This document shows positions 46,804 through 55,162 of a DNA stretch of 64,000 bases, piece by piece (within the stretch, counting starts at the first letter, position 1; each line of letters starts with the position of its first letter). The DNA comes from Irineochytrium annulatum (lineage: Eukaryota > Chytridiomycota > Chytridiomycetes > Chytridiales > Chytridiaceae): NCBI GenBank assembly GCA_027600665.1, contig JADGJL010000013.1, positions 1 to 64,000 of the forward strand, in the 5' to 3' direction. The position numbers and the translations under genes were made by a program. The notes beneath the pieces are model-generated. The model saw only the letters and a list, made by a program, of their open reading frames with translations. It was not told the DNA's origin and ran no database searches.

Positions 46804-47936
46804 GATTGATCAGCTCCTTGGGTAGGTGTCTTTGACGTACGTGTCCGTTTATGAAAAGGGGTCTTTACGACCTCGGCTTTCAGTTTCTTACCTCGAATCT
46901 CAATCTCAAGTGGGGTTCCGAGCGCAGCATATCGGCTGTCGATGAGGGCAAGCCCCAGATTACGCTTCAATGTAGGTGATTGCGTGCCTGTTGTTACTTC
47001 ACCAATCTGTACGCCTTCGGCGTAAATCGGATAGTGGGGGCGGGGGATACCGCGCTCCAGCACTTCGATGCCAACCAGTTTGCGGGCTGGCCCGTCATTT
47101 TTTTGCTGTAACAAGGCTTCGTGTCCGATAAAAGGTCCAGCATTCAGTTTCACAAACATACCAACGCCAGCTTCAAGCGGAGAGATGGTTGCCGACAATT
47201 CCTGTCCATACAGGGGCAGCCTAGCTTCAAAGCGCAATGTATCCCGGGCACCAAGTCCGGTTGGCACCAGTCCGTGACCTTCGCCGGCTTGCATTAATCC
47301 GTTCCAGACGGTAGCGGCCTGTTCTGCTGGAATATATAGTTCAAAGCCATCTTCACCGGTATAACCGGTACGGGACAACAGCAATTTTACTCCACAGACT
47401 TCGGCATCCTGCACAAAACGAAACGGTTCAATCGTGGATACATCCGTTTCGGTAACTTTTCCGATAATATCCACAGCCAGTGGACCTTGCAGGGCGAGTA
47501 GCGCCGTCTGCTCCGAATCGTTGGTCATGTTTACGCCAGGGATCAAGTGCTCTTGCAGCCACGCCCAGTCCTTGTCGATATTGGAGGCGTTAACGACGAG
47601 CATATAATGCTGATCTCCCAGCTTATACACGAGCAGATCATCCACCACACCACCATCTGGATAACACATCAGGGTGTACTGGGCTTGACCGGGAACCAGC
47701 GTGGTTACATCATTGGTTGTCATTTGTTGCAAAAAAACTTCAGCCTGCTCACCCTGTACAGTGAATTCGCCCATATGGGATACATCAAACAGTCCAGCAC
47801 GCTCACGCACCGCTTCATGTTCTTTCTGGATTCCGCTGAATTGCACCGGAAGCTCCCAGCCTCCAAAATCAATGCACCGTACGCCTTCGTATTGCTGATA
47901 CAGGGGAAAGAGTGGTGTTCTAAGCAAATCGGACAT
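46800..47936 (-). CDS. gcvT: Aminomethyltransferase (glycine cleavage T-protein)
   Basis: 378 residues. Transfers the methylene group from GcvH to tetrahydrofolate, releasing ammonia. Conserved VSHMGEFTVQG near 50, DDLLVYKL near 100, RTGYTGEDGFELYIP near 190 and the C-terminal GEVTTGTQSPTL. Start at 47936 follows GAGGTG by five bases. First gene after the glycine riboswitch. Confidence 0.95.
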   Translation of the reverse strand: MSDLLRTPLFPLYQQYEGVRCIDFGGWELPVQFSGIQKEHEAVRERAGLFDVSHMGEFTVQGEQAEVFLQQMTTNDVTTLVPGQAQYTLMCYPDGGVVDDLLVYKLGDQHYMLVVNASNIDKDWAWLQEHLIPGVNMTNDSEQTALLALQGPLAVDIIGKVTETDVSTIEPFRFVQDAEVCGVKLLLSRTGYTGEDGFELYIPAEQAATVWNGLMQAGEGHGLVPTGLGARDTLRFEARLPLYGQELSATISPLEAGVGMFVKLNAGPFIGHEALLQQKNDGPARKLVGIEVLERGIPRPHYPIYAEGVQIGEVTTGTQSPTLKRNLGLALIDSRYAALGTPLEIEIRGKKLKAEVVKTPFHKRTRTSKTPTQGADQS

Positions 47937-48100
47937 CAAATCACCTCGTCATGGGCCGTCAAACGGCCGAATATGCAATCGTGGATCAATGAACCAGGGT
48001 ATTTTTTAATTTTTCAGCTAGAAGTCATTCGTAGATAAGTATGGTAAGGCAACTATGGCAGCGCCGATTGAAATCCTGTTTTTCGTTTTTTTGGGAAAAA

Positions 48101-48162
48101 GGAAAAGGACAGGCCAAAGAATCGGCATGCCAAGTAGCACGCTGTATTCTAAGGCTCTGTCC
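48101..48162 (-). terminator. Riboswitch-controlled terminator of gcv operon
   Basis: On the reverse strand GGACAGAGCC (complement of 48153-48162), the 3' end of the second glycine aptamer, can pair with GGCCTGTCC (complement of 48107-48115), followed by TTTTCC and more Ts. Since the left arm is shared with the aptamer, glycine binding should prevent this terminator (ON switch). Confidence 0.7.
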
Positions 48163-48376
48163 CTTGTACCTGAGAGTTACCCCGCTGTATTTACAACAGG
48201 TTTCCCCTTGGGTGATCATAACGCCCGTACAGGGCGAATAGATGCTCTCCAGAGTTGCGTCCCGTAAAAGTCCTTTTGCCTGAGAGATTCACCCCCGCTT
48301 ATCGGTGGTTTACTCCTTCGGCGTTACCTCATGTACATCCCGAATCGGGTGTCACGGGTAATCTCTCCCTTTACAT
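48150..48376 (-). promoter_or_regulatory. Tandem glycine riboswitch
   Basis: Two similar aptamers on the reverse strand. The first (about 48376-48270) begins GGGAGAGATTACCC, contains GCCGAAGGAGTAAACC and ends AATCTCTCAGGCAAAAGGAC. The second (about 48262-48153) begins CTCTGGAGAGC, contains ACCCAAGGGGAAACC and ends AACTCTCAGGTACAAGGGAC. These are the conserved cores of glycine aptamers, joined by a short linker. Located before gcvT. Confidence 0.95.
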
Positions 48377-48625
48377 TCATCCGCGGGTATAACATAGTCC
48401 ATTAAACACATTTACTCTCCTCATTAAAACGTGAATCCACTACTGATGTCAAGAACGATATCATTGATATTGAATCAAAACCGAATATTTATTATATTTT
48501 AAATGATATTGTTCGTGTATTTAAAAAGACTGCGCTTACTATTCTAGTTTTCACCAGTATATGTAGAAAGAGTGTATTTAGGTTACGGTTTGGAGAGGCC
48601 GTTATCAAATAAATTGTGAGGTATC
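48377..48625. other. Divergent gcvT/gcvH intergenic region
   Basis: A/T-rich gap holding the gcvT promoter (reverse strand, upstream of the riboswitch; TATGTT-like -10 near 48394) and space for gcvH regulation. No ORF or RNA seen. Confidence 0.4.
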
Positions 48626-48655
48626 TTGACATTTGAATCCGAAATATCATACGCT
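48626..48655 (+). promoter_or_regulatory. Candidate promoter of gcvH
   Basis: TTGACA (48626-48631), 18 bases, TACGCT (48650-48655). Consensus -35 but weak -10. Confidence 0.5.
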
Positions 48656-48723
48656 ATGTTCTGGGAAAAAGGTTAAGGTCAAAGAACGCATGCACTCATT
48701 AATGAAAAGCGAGGCGGATATCG

Positions 48724-49116
48724 ATGAGCGAATTGAAAAGTGATTTCCTGTACAGTGAAGAGCACGAATGGGTGCAAACCGTAGGGGAGGATACTGTACG
48801 TATTGGCATTACCGAGTTCGCGCAGCATCAGCTGGGTGACATTGTGTTTGTGGAATTGCCTGACCTTGAATCCAATGTAAAAGCAGAAGACAGCATTGGA
48901 ACGATTGAATCGGTCAAAACGGTGTCGGACTTGTTCTCTCCCGTCACAGGTTCAATTATTGCAGTGAATGATTCGTTGCAGGACTCGCCTGAACTTGTGA
49001 ACAGTTCTCCTTACGAGGAAGGCTGGATGATTGAGATCCGTGTTGAGGGAGATCTGACAGCAGCGTTGTCTACATTGATGAATGCAGATGCGTATCGTAA
49101 ACATACGGAAGAATAG
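48724..49116 (+). CDS. gcvH: Glycine cleavage system H protein
   Basis: 130 residues. Carries the lipoyl-aminomethyl intermediate between P, T and L proteins. Lys65 in IESVKTVSDL is the lipoylation site. It starts with MSELKSDFLYSEEHEWVQ, normal for the family. It is divergent from gcvT-PA-PB, so it is outside the riboswitch transcript and has separate control; in Bacillota GcvH also serves lipoate relay, which may explain this. Confidence 0.96.
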   Translation: MSELKSDFLYSEEHEWVQTVGEDTVRIGITEFAQHQLGDIVFVELPDLESNVKAEDSIGTIESVKTVSDLFSPVTGSIIAVNDSLQDSPELVNSSPYEEGWMIEIRVEGDLTAALSTLMNADAYRKHTEE

Positions 49117-49183
49117 GCTCAACGGACTTGTACTTATTAACATATACTTTATAAAATAATGAAATTAGCTTCATATTGTTTCG

Positions 49184-49217
49184 ACCTGTGTGAGCCGGAT
49201 GCTTGCACAGGTTTTTT
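49184..49217 (+). terminator. Terminator of gcvH
   Basis: Seven-base stem ACCTGTG (49184-49190) with CACAGGT (49206-49212), then five more Ts. Confidence 0.85.
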
Positions 49218-49535
49218 GTGCTTTCCAGGAATGGTTTTGAATAGGGATCGAGGCAGATTAGGGATGTAAATCACCTGATTGGACCAAGCTATAGGTTAGA
49301 AAATGATGCTGGAAATGACAAAAGTCATAGGCAGGAAAAGCCTTGTGTACCAATGGTTTTAGCCATTATGCATCAATAAAAACGATTACATAACCTAATG
49401 TTGTCATCATTGTTCATGACGAAAGTACGCTTTCATTTCATTGAACAGGAGAGCATTCTCGCTTAGGATTACAGCAGGGGAGAAATGATACCCCTTTCAT
49501 AAGTCATAATCACTTGATCCAAGGAGGATAATACA
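49218..49535. other. Regulatory region upstream of mtlA
   Basis: Over 300 bases without a gene. It holds a cre-like site (49376-49391), a partial second one (near 49421-49438) and the mtlA ribosome binding site AAGGAGG. A direct binding site for MtlR is expected here but I cannot delimit it. Confidence 0.5.
49376..49391 (+). promoter_or_regulatory. Candidate cre (CcpA) site upstream of mtlA
   Basis: ATAAAAACGATTACAT matches the degenerate cre consensus WTGNNARCGNWWWCAW at all but one position. Catabolite repression of mannitol uptake by CcpA would be expected. Confidence 0.6.
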
Positions 49536-50990
49536 ATGAGTAATTTGGACCAATCGTCCAATTCCAAAGGTGGGCTACGGGTAGGTGTGCAACGTTTTGG
49601 CCGATTCCTGAGTGGTATGGTCATGCCGAATATGGGAGCGTTCATCGCTTGGGGATTAATTACGGCCATGTTCATTCCAACAGGCTGGTTCCCTAACGAG
49701 ACACTAGCACAGTTAGTTGATCCAATGATTAAATATTTGCTCCCACTGTTAATTGGTTACACCGGGGGTACGATGGTGCATGGTCAGCGTGGTGGTGTCG
49801 TAGGTGCCATTATGACCATCGGGGTCATCGTGGGTAGTGATATTCCGATGTTCCTCGGTGCCATGATTGCCGGACCACTGGCAGCATGGATCATCAAAAA
49901 GTTCGATAAATCCATTGAAGGTAAAGTTAAAGCCGGATTTGAAATGCTGGTTAACAACTTCTCAGCCGGTATTATTGGCGGGATCTTGGGGATTTTTGCT
50001 CTACTGGGTATTGGGCCAGCTGTAGAAGCGATTAGCAAAGTATTGTCTGCCGGTGTGCAAGGTCTGATGAATCTGGGCTTGCTACCGCTGGTCAACCTGA
50101 TTATCGAACCAGGTAAAGTGTTGTTCCTGAACAATGCAATCAACCACGGTATTCTAACACCAATTGCAACAGATCAGGCAAGAGAATTAGGACAATCTGT
50201 TCTATACATGCTTGAATCCAACCCGGGTCCGGGACTTGGTATCTTGCTTGCTTACTGCTTCTTCGGACGCGGAATGGCCAAATCTTCTGCACCAGGTGCC
50301 GTTATCATTCATTTCTTCGGGGGAATTCATGAGATCTACTTCCCTTATATTCTGATGAGACCGATTCTGATTCTTGCCGCAATCGCGGGTGGCGTCGCAG
50401 GTACATTAACATTCATGCTCACCGGAGCAGGACTTGTTTCGGCACCATCACCGGGTAGTATTATCGCGTATTTCCTGTTAACACCAAAAGGTGGATACCT
50501 GCCAATGCTCGCAGGGGTGCTTGTAGCAGCAGTCGTTTCATTCTTGATTGCAGCAGTGTTGCTGAAAACGGGTAAACAAAAGGACGAAGATTTGGAGTCC
50601 GCATCCAGTCGGATGAAAGACATGAAGAGTCAAGGAACCGTGCCAAACGCAGGCATTACAGCTAGTCATCGTGAAGCAGACAGAGCTTCAGATAAGGCTT
50701 CTTCTACAGTGAAAACAGATGTGAAGAAGATTGTCTTCTCCTGTGATGCAGGCATGGGGTCGAGTGCCATGGGTGCTTCCATTCTCCGCAAGAAGATGAA
50801 GGCAGAGGGGATTGACGTTACGGTGACCAACACGGCCATCAGTGATATCCCGCCGGATGCAGATGTGGTAATCACACAACAAATATTAACCGATCGTGCC
50901 CGCTCCGTTGCGCCGAACGCAGAACATATATCCATCGACAACTTCCTAAAAAGCCCGGAATACGATGCGCTTGTTGAACGTCTGAAGTAA
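49536..50990 (+). CDS. mtlA: PTS mannitol transporter EIICB
   Basis: 484 residues. EIIC (about 12-345) with eight or so helices begins VGVQRFGRFLSGMVMPNMGAFIAWG; EIIB (about 390-484) has the phospho-Cys in FSCDAGMGSSAMGAS near 406. EIIA is encoded separately by mtlF. A charged Ser/Asp linker joins the two domains. First gene of mtlARFD. Confidence 0.96.
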   Translation: MSNLDQSSNSKGGLRVGVQRFGRFLSGMVMPNMGAFIAWGLITAMFIPTGWFPNETLAQLVDPMIKYLLPLLIGYTGGTMVHGQRGGVVGAIMTIGVIVGSDIPMFLGAMIAGPLAAWIIKKFDKSIEGKVKAGFEMLVNNFSAGIIGGILGIFALLGIGPAVEAISKVLSAGVQGLMNLGLLPLVNLIIEPGKVLFLNNAINHGILTPIATDQARELGQSVLYMLESNPGPGLGILLAYCFFGRGMAKSSAPGAVIIHFFGGIHEIYFPYILMRPILILAAIAGGVAGTLTFMLTGAGLVSAPSPGSIIAYFLLTPKGGYLPMLAGVLVAAVVSFLIAAVLLKTGKQKDEDLESASSRMKDMKSQGTVPNAGITASHREADRASDKASSTVKTDVKKIVFSCDAGMGSSAMGASILRKKMKAEGIDVTVTNTAISDIPPDADVVITQQILTDRARSVAPNAEHISIDNFLKSPEYDALVERLK

Positions 50991-51028
50991 TTGCGCGCAA
51001 TCGTTTTCCCTGAGCCGGAGGCTGAGAT

Positions 51029-53131
51029 ATGAGTATTACCAAAAGACAACGTGAAATCGTGGAGTTTCTGCTGGAGCATCCACATGAAGTCACTGCCGGT
51101 GAAATTGCCGTTGAAGTAAAGGTTAGTACCCGAACGGTTCACCGGGAGCTGCAAATGATTGAACAATGGCTTGAACCTTTGGGCATGAGGCTGGAAAAAA
51201 AATCAGGAACCGGTATCCGAATTGATGCCAGTTCCGATGATCTGGCTGTATTGCGCCAGCAACTGGAGGGTAAAGAATATGTAGAGTTTACGCCGGAAGA
51301 GCGTAAGCTCTTCATGCTTTGCATCCTGCTTGATGAAGCGGAGCCTGTGAAGTTACTCGCTCTGGCTTCGGATTTGAAAGTGACCGTATCCACCGTAACC
51401 ACAGATCTGGATGATCTGGAGTCACGGATTCGTCAGGCGGGACTGAAGCTGGTTCGCAGACGTGGATATGGCGTCAAGATTAACGGGAGTGAGACGATTC
51501 ATCGCACAGCCATAGCTGCACTTGCTTTGGAATTTCTGGATGAATCCGACCTGTTCGGAAGACAACCTGAACAAGGTGGCTCCATCGTAAACCAAAAATT
51601 GCTGGATATGATTGGACACGGTGATGTGCTTACGATCGAAAATGCGTTATGGCAACCAGATATCGAATGGCTGGAGAACATCCCGGAACGCCAATACATG
51701 AAGCTGCTGATTCAATTATCCGTCGCAGTTGTACGTATTCGTAAAGGCTTTGGCATTGGCCGTATTTCTCCGCGAGAGAACATGGAAGATGCAACTGCAG
51801 AGCAGGATGAGATGAAGGTTCCACCTTATATGGCTTCCCGCTTATGCGGTGTGTTATCCACTCAACTGGGGCTGACATTCTCCCAAGATGAGCAAGCTTA
51901 TTTTCACAGATTATTAGTTGAGACAGAGCAGCGAATTCACTCTTCGCGGCTGTTGCCAATCGACGACTTGATTTTACTGGACAGGGTACATTCACTGATT
52001 GATCAGATGCAGGCAAGAACGCATTACACCTTTCATGAGGATCGATTGCTTCGTGAAGGTCTGCTTGGTCATATGCAACCTGTAATGGAGCGAATTGAAG
52101 GGCAACAGATGATACGTAATCCGCTACTGCAGCAGATTCGCAAAGATTATGACTCCCTGTTCGAAGAGGTCAAACAATCTGTTGGGCAAGCTTGGCCAGG
52201 CACAGACGTTCCGGATGAGGAAATTGGTTTCTTGGTCATGCACTTTGGGGCTTCCATCGAGAGGTTGCGTACATTGAAACGGGAGATCAGGGCGATCATC
52301 GTGTGTACAAGCGGAATTGGATCATCGCGCATGCTATCCAGCCGATTGTCCAAGGAGATTCCCGAGATTCGAATCATGGATAGCGTGTCCTGGTATGAAG
52401 CTGCCCGGATACCTACAGATCAGTATGATCTGGTGTTATCGACGGTCGATCTGCCGATGGATGAGCATCAGTATTACAAAGTGAGTCCACTGCTTACGGC
52501 AGAAGAGAGCGAACGTCTGCGTCATTTTATCCGAACAACAACATTACAACGACAGCATAATAAGCCCCGTGAAGCAGAGGTTCAGACAACAAGTCGTTAC
52601 TCAGACCCTGATGGAATGGAAGCTATTTTAGTTGAAATCGTCCGAATTATCGGCAAGTTTCAGGTGTACCCGCTGGATAATCAGGATATCGGGTTCTATA
52701 AAACGGTGTATGCGATGTGCAACGTGCTCCATGGAACGGGCGTGTTGAAGGAGCCAGAGGAGATCGCAAAACGGCTGGAGGCACGTGAAGCAGTGGGGAG
52801 TCAGAAGATTCCCGGCACAAGACTTGCTCTGTTTCATACACGAAGTGAGGGAATATACAGGCCGTCCATTAGCTTGTTTCAGCTCACGGAACCACTTCTT
52901 CGTACGCCGGATGATCCGGCAGGAGTTACCCATGTTCTTTTGATGCTCGGTCCGAGAGAATTATCCAAGGAAAGCCTGGAGGTTCTCAGTGAGATTAGCG
53001 CCCTGTTATTGCAGGAAGAAATGATTACATTGCTGGAAAAGGGAATCAGGGATGAACTCATTCATTACCTTTCCCAGGAACTCGTTGGATTCTATCGCAG
53101 TAAAACCGAAATTGGAGGTCAACCACTATGA
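51029..53131 (+). CDS. mtlR: Mannitol operon transcriptional activator MtlR
   Basis: 700 residues. Two N-terminal HTH domains (about 1-60 and 85-150), two PRDs (about 180-400), a Gat-type EIIB-like domain with Cys in VCTSGIGSSRML near 430, and a C-terminal EIIA-like domain with His in ALFHTRSEG near 597. PTS phosphorylation of these sites tells it whether mannitol is being transported. Within the operon, unlike in B. subtilis where mtlR is separate. The end overlaps mtlF by ATGA. Confidence 0.93.
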   Translation: MSITKRQREIVEFLLEHPHEVTAGEIAVEVKVSTRTVHRELQMIEQWLEPLGMRLEKKSGTGIRIDASSDDLAVLRQQLEGKEYVEFTPEERKLFMLCILLDEAEPVKLLALASDLKVTVSTVTTDLDDLESRIRQAGLKLVRRRGYGVKINGSETIHRTAIAALALEFLDESDLFGRQPEQGGSIVNQKLLDMIGHGDVLTIENALWQPDIEWLENIPERQYMKLLIQLSVAVVRIRKGFGIGRISPRENMEDATAEQDEMKVPPYMASRLCGVLSTQLGLTFSQDEQAYFHRLLVETEQRIHSSRLLPIDDLILLDRVHSLIDQMQARTHYTFHEDRLLREGLLGHMQPVMERIEGQQMIRNPLLQQIRKDYDSLFEEVKQSVGQAWPGTDVPDEEIGFLVMHFGASIERLRTLKREIRAIIVCTSGIGSSRMLSSRLSKEIPEIRIMDSVSWYEAARIPTDQYDLVLSTVDLPMDEHQYYKVSPLLTAEESERLRHFIRTTTLQRQHNKPREAEVQTTSRYSDPDGMEAILVEIVRIIGKFQVYPLDNQDIGFYKTVYAMCNVLHGTGVLKEPEEIAKRLEAREAVGSQKIPGTRLALFHTRSEGIYRPSISLFQLTEPLLRTPDDPAGVTHVLLMLGPRELSKESLEVLSEISALLLQEEMITLLEKGIRDELIHYLSQELVGFYRSKTEIGGQPL

Positions 53132-53562
53132 GTATGTTAACAACAGATAAAGTCATCATGAATGCGACGGCTCAGGACAAATACGAAGCGATTCGTATGG
53201 CAGGACAGATTCTGAAGGATGCGGGACATATTACCGCTGATTACATTGAGAAGATGATTGAACGTGAAGAGATTGTCTCAACCTATGTAGGGAACGGACT
53301 TGCGATTCCGCACGGTACGAAGGAATCCAAAGCATTCATTTTATCCACAGGCATTTCCGTTATTCAGTACCCACAGGGTGTTGATTTTGGCGATGAGAAG
53401 GCTTATATGGTCATTGGTATCGCGGCTCAAGGCGGGGAACATATGGAGATCTTGACTAGCATTGCGGTGATCTGTGCTGAGGATGAGAACATGGAGGCCC
53501 TGCGTCTCGCGAAAACAGCCGAAGAAGTTATCGCTATTCTGGAAAGTGAAATGGAGCTATGA
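53128..53562 (+). CDS. mtlF: PTS mannitol EIIA
   Basis: 144 residues. The phospho-His is in GLAIPHGTKESK near 62. Receives phosphate from HPr and passes it to MtlA. Coupled by ATGA overlaps to mtlR before it and mtlD after it. Confidence 0.95.
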   Translation: MSMLTTDKVIMNATAQDKYEAIRMAGQILKDAGHITADYIEKMIEREEIVSTYVGNGLAIPHGTKESKAFILSTGISVIQYPQGVDFGDEKAYMVIGIAAQGGEHMEILTSIAVICAEDENMEALRLAKTAEEVIAILESEMEL

Positions 53563-54704
53563 AGGCCCTACACTTTGGCGCAGGTAACATTGGACGCGGT
53601 TTTATCGGATTAATCCTCTCCCGGGCAGGGTATGAGGTGATTTTTTCAGACGTGAATCAGACATTGGTAACCACTCTCCAGCAACGGGGTCAGTATACGG
53701 TGGAACTGGCTAACGAGAGCAAGGATCAGGAGACCGTGACAGGCGTAAATGCGATCGATGGAACTCAGCTGGAGACGGTTGCCCAAACCGTTGTGGAAGC
53801 TGATCTGATCACAACCGCAGTGGGCGTGGGCGTACTGAAACATATTGCACCAGGTATTGCGAAGGGACTTGAAAAAAGACTGAATTCTGGTCCTGCACAA
53901 AACCCTCTTCACATTATTGCTTGCGAGAACGCCATTGGAGCCAGTACACAATTGAAAGAGCATGTATATGCTCTGCTCAAAGATGAGACACGTTCCCTTG
54001 CGGATCAGTACGTGTATTTTCCAGATTCGGCCGTAGACCGGATCGTGCCTATCCAGCATCATGAAGATCCTCTGCATGTACAGGTGGAGCCTTTTTACGA
54101 GTGGGTGGTGGATCGTTCCCAGATGGCCCCGGCATTCAAACCGGTTGAGGGCATTCTATATGTTGATGATCTGGAGCCTTATATCGAACGGAAGCTGTTC
54201 ACGGTTAATACAGGACACTGCGTTGCAGCATATATCGGTCATGTACACGGGTATGACACGATTCAGAAGGCTATTGCCGACGAGAAAGTGAAATCGATTG
54301 TATACGGTGCTTTGCAGGAAACCGGAAAAGTATTGGTGAAGCGTTTTGCATTCAACCCGGAAGAGCATGAGCAGTATATTGTCAAAATATTGGGACGGTT
54401 CGTCAACCCGTATCTCACTGATGAGGTTACTCGTGTTGGTCGTTCCCCGCTGCGCAAATTGTCTCCGAATGATCGTCTGGTTCGCCCTGCCCTTCAGGCA
54501 TATGCGGATGGAACCGAAACGATCTATCTGGCTATGGGCATGGCAGCAGCCTGCAAGTTCGATGTCTCCGATGATCCGGAAGCAGTAGAACTACAGGACA
54601 TGATTCGCCAGAAGGGAATTACAGCTGCGCTCCACCATTACACGTCGATGGATGAGCATCATCCGGTGCTTGAACAGGCTGTTGCCCAGTATAACCAAAT
54701 GTAA
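53559..54704 (+). CDS. mtlD: Mannitol-1-phosphate 5-dehydrogenase
   Basis: 381 residues. Oxidises mannitol 1-phosphate to fructose 6-phosphate with NAD+. The N-terminal motif FGAGNIGRGFIG near 6 binds NAD, and KLFTVNTGHCVAAYIGH near 212 carries the catalytic Lys. Last gene of the mtl operon, ATGA overlap with mtlF. Confidence 0.96.
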   Translation: MKALHFGAGNIGRGFIGLILSRAGYEVIFSDVNQTLVTTLQQRGQYTVELANESKDQETVTGVNAIDGTQLETVAQTVVEADLITTAVGVGVLKHIAPGIAKGLEKRLNSGPAQNPLHIIACENAIGASTQLKEHVYALLKDETRSLADQYVYFPDSAVDRIVPIQHHEDPLHVQVEPFYEWVVDRSQMAPAFKPVEGILYVDDLEPYIERKLFTVNTGHCVAAYIGHVHGYDTIQKAIADEKVKSIVYGALQETGKVLVKRFAFNPEEHEQYIVKILGRFVNPYLTDEVTRVGRSPLRKLSPNDRLVRPALQAYADGTETIYLAMGMAAACKFDVSDDPEAVELQDMIRQKGITAALHHYTSMDEHHPVLEQAVAQYNQM

Positions 54705-54745
54705 GAGCAGCGGTAGCCAGCTAACAATATAGATTAGGCATAATG

Positions 54746-54784
54746 AAGAAGAGCCATACAGTTGTTAACTGTGTGGCTCTTCTT
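54746..54784. terminator. Bidirectional terminator
   Basis: Eighteen-base stem with one G-U pair (54746-54763 with 54767-54784), T-rich on both strands. Serves mtlD and the convergent CWC gene, whose last codons it overlaps. Confidence 0.88.
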
Positions 54785-55016
54785 TTGGTTGATGTTTACC
54801 GGCATAGTCATCCAAACAGCGCTGACATATACACGATTTTCGGCGCTGTTCTGCCGGAATGCGGTCAAATACACCCTCGGGGAAAGTAGCCCGGTTACAC
54901 CAGCATTCCGAATGAGGATGTCCTGCGGCATAAGAACAGCGATTAGGTTCACCGCATAATGGGCAGACAAGAACATCGATAGGGATGTGCTCTTGATCGT
55001 CTTGTTCTGCAGACAT
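54765..55016 (-). CDS. Cysteine-rich CWC family protein
   Basis: 83 residues. Eight Cys in a pattern with VCPLCGEPNRC near 18-28 and the ECWC motif near 41, ending in CICQRCLDDY. It matches the small 'cysteine-rich CWC' family, probably a zinc-binding protein of unknown function. Start at 55016 is set by GGGAGGG. It follows the MutS2-like gene by 146 bases on the same strand and may be cotranscribed with it. Confidence 0.82.
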   Translation of the reverse strand: MSAEQDDQEHIPIDVLVCPLCGEPNRCSYAAGHPHSECWCNRATFPEGVFDRIPAEQRRKSCICQRCLDDYAGKHQPKEEPHS

Positions 55017-55162
55017 ACAGTTCTTCCCTCCCTGTGGAATAGCTACGAGCTGAAGTTGAACATACTGCTCCCAGTATAACAGAAATGCGTCAGTGATTAT
55101 GGAATTCACTGTGTATATATGACTTCCAGTTTACCACCACATCTGCTTCTCCCAGGGGTTAT

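Noticed and set aside
49421..49438. Second cre upstream of mtlA
   Set aside because: Only half of the site fits on the reverse strand (TGAAAGCG); the other half has several mismatches.
55100..55162. Frameshifted Smr domain after the MutS2-like gene
   Set aside because: The sequence after the stop holds no Smr motif in any reverse-strand frame; the absence looks genuine.
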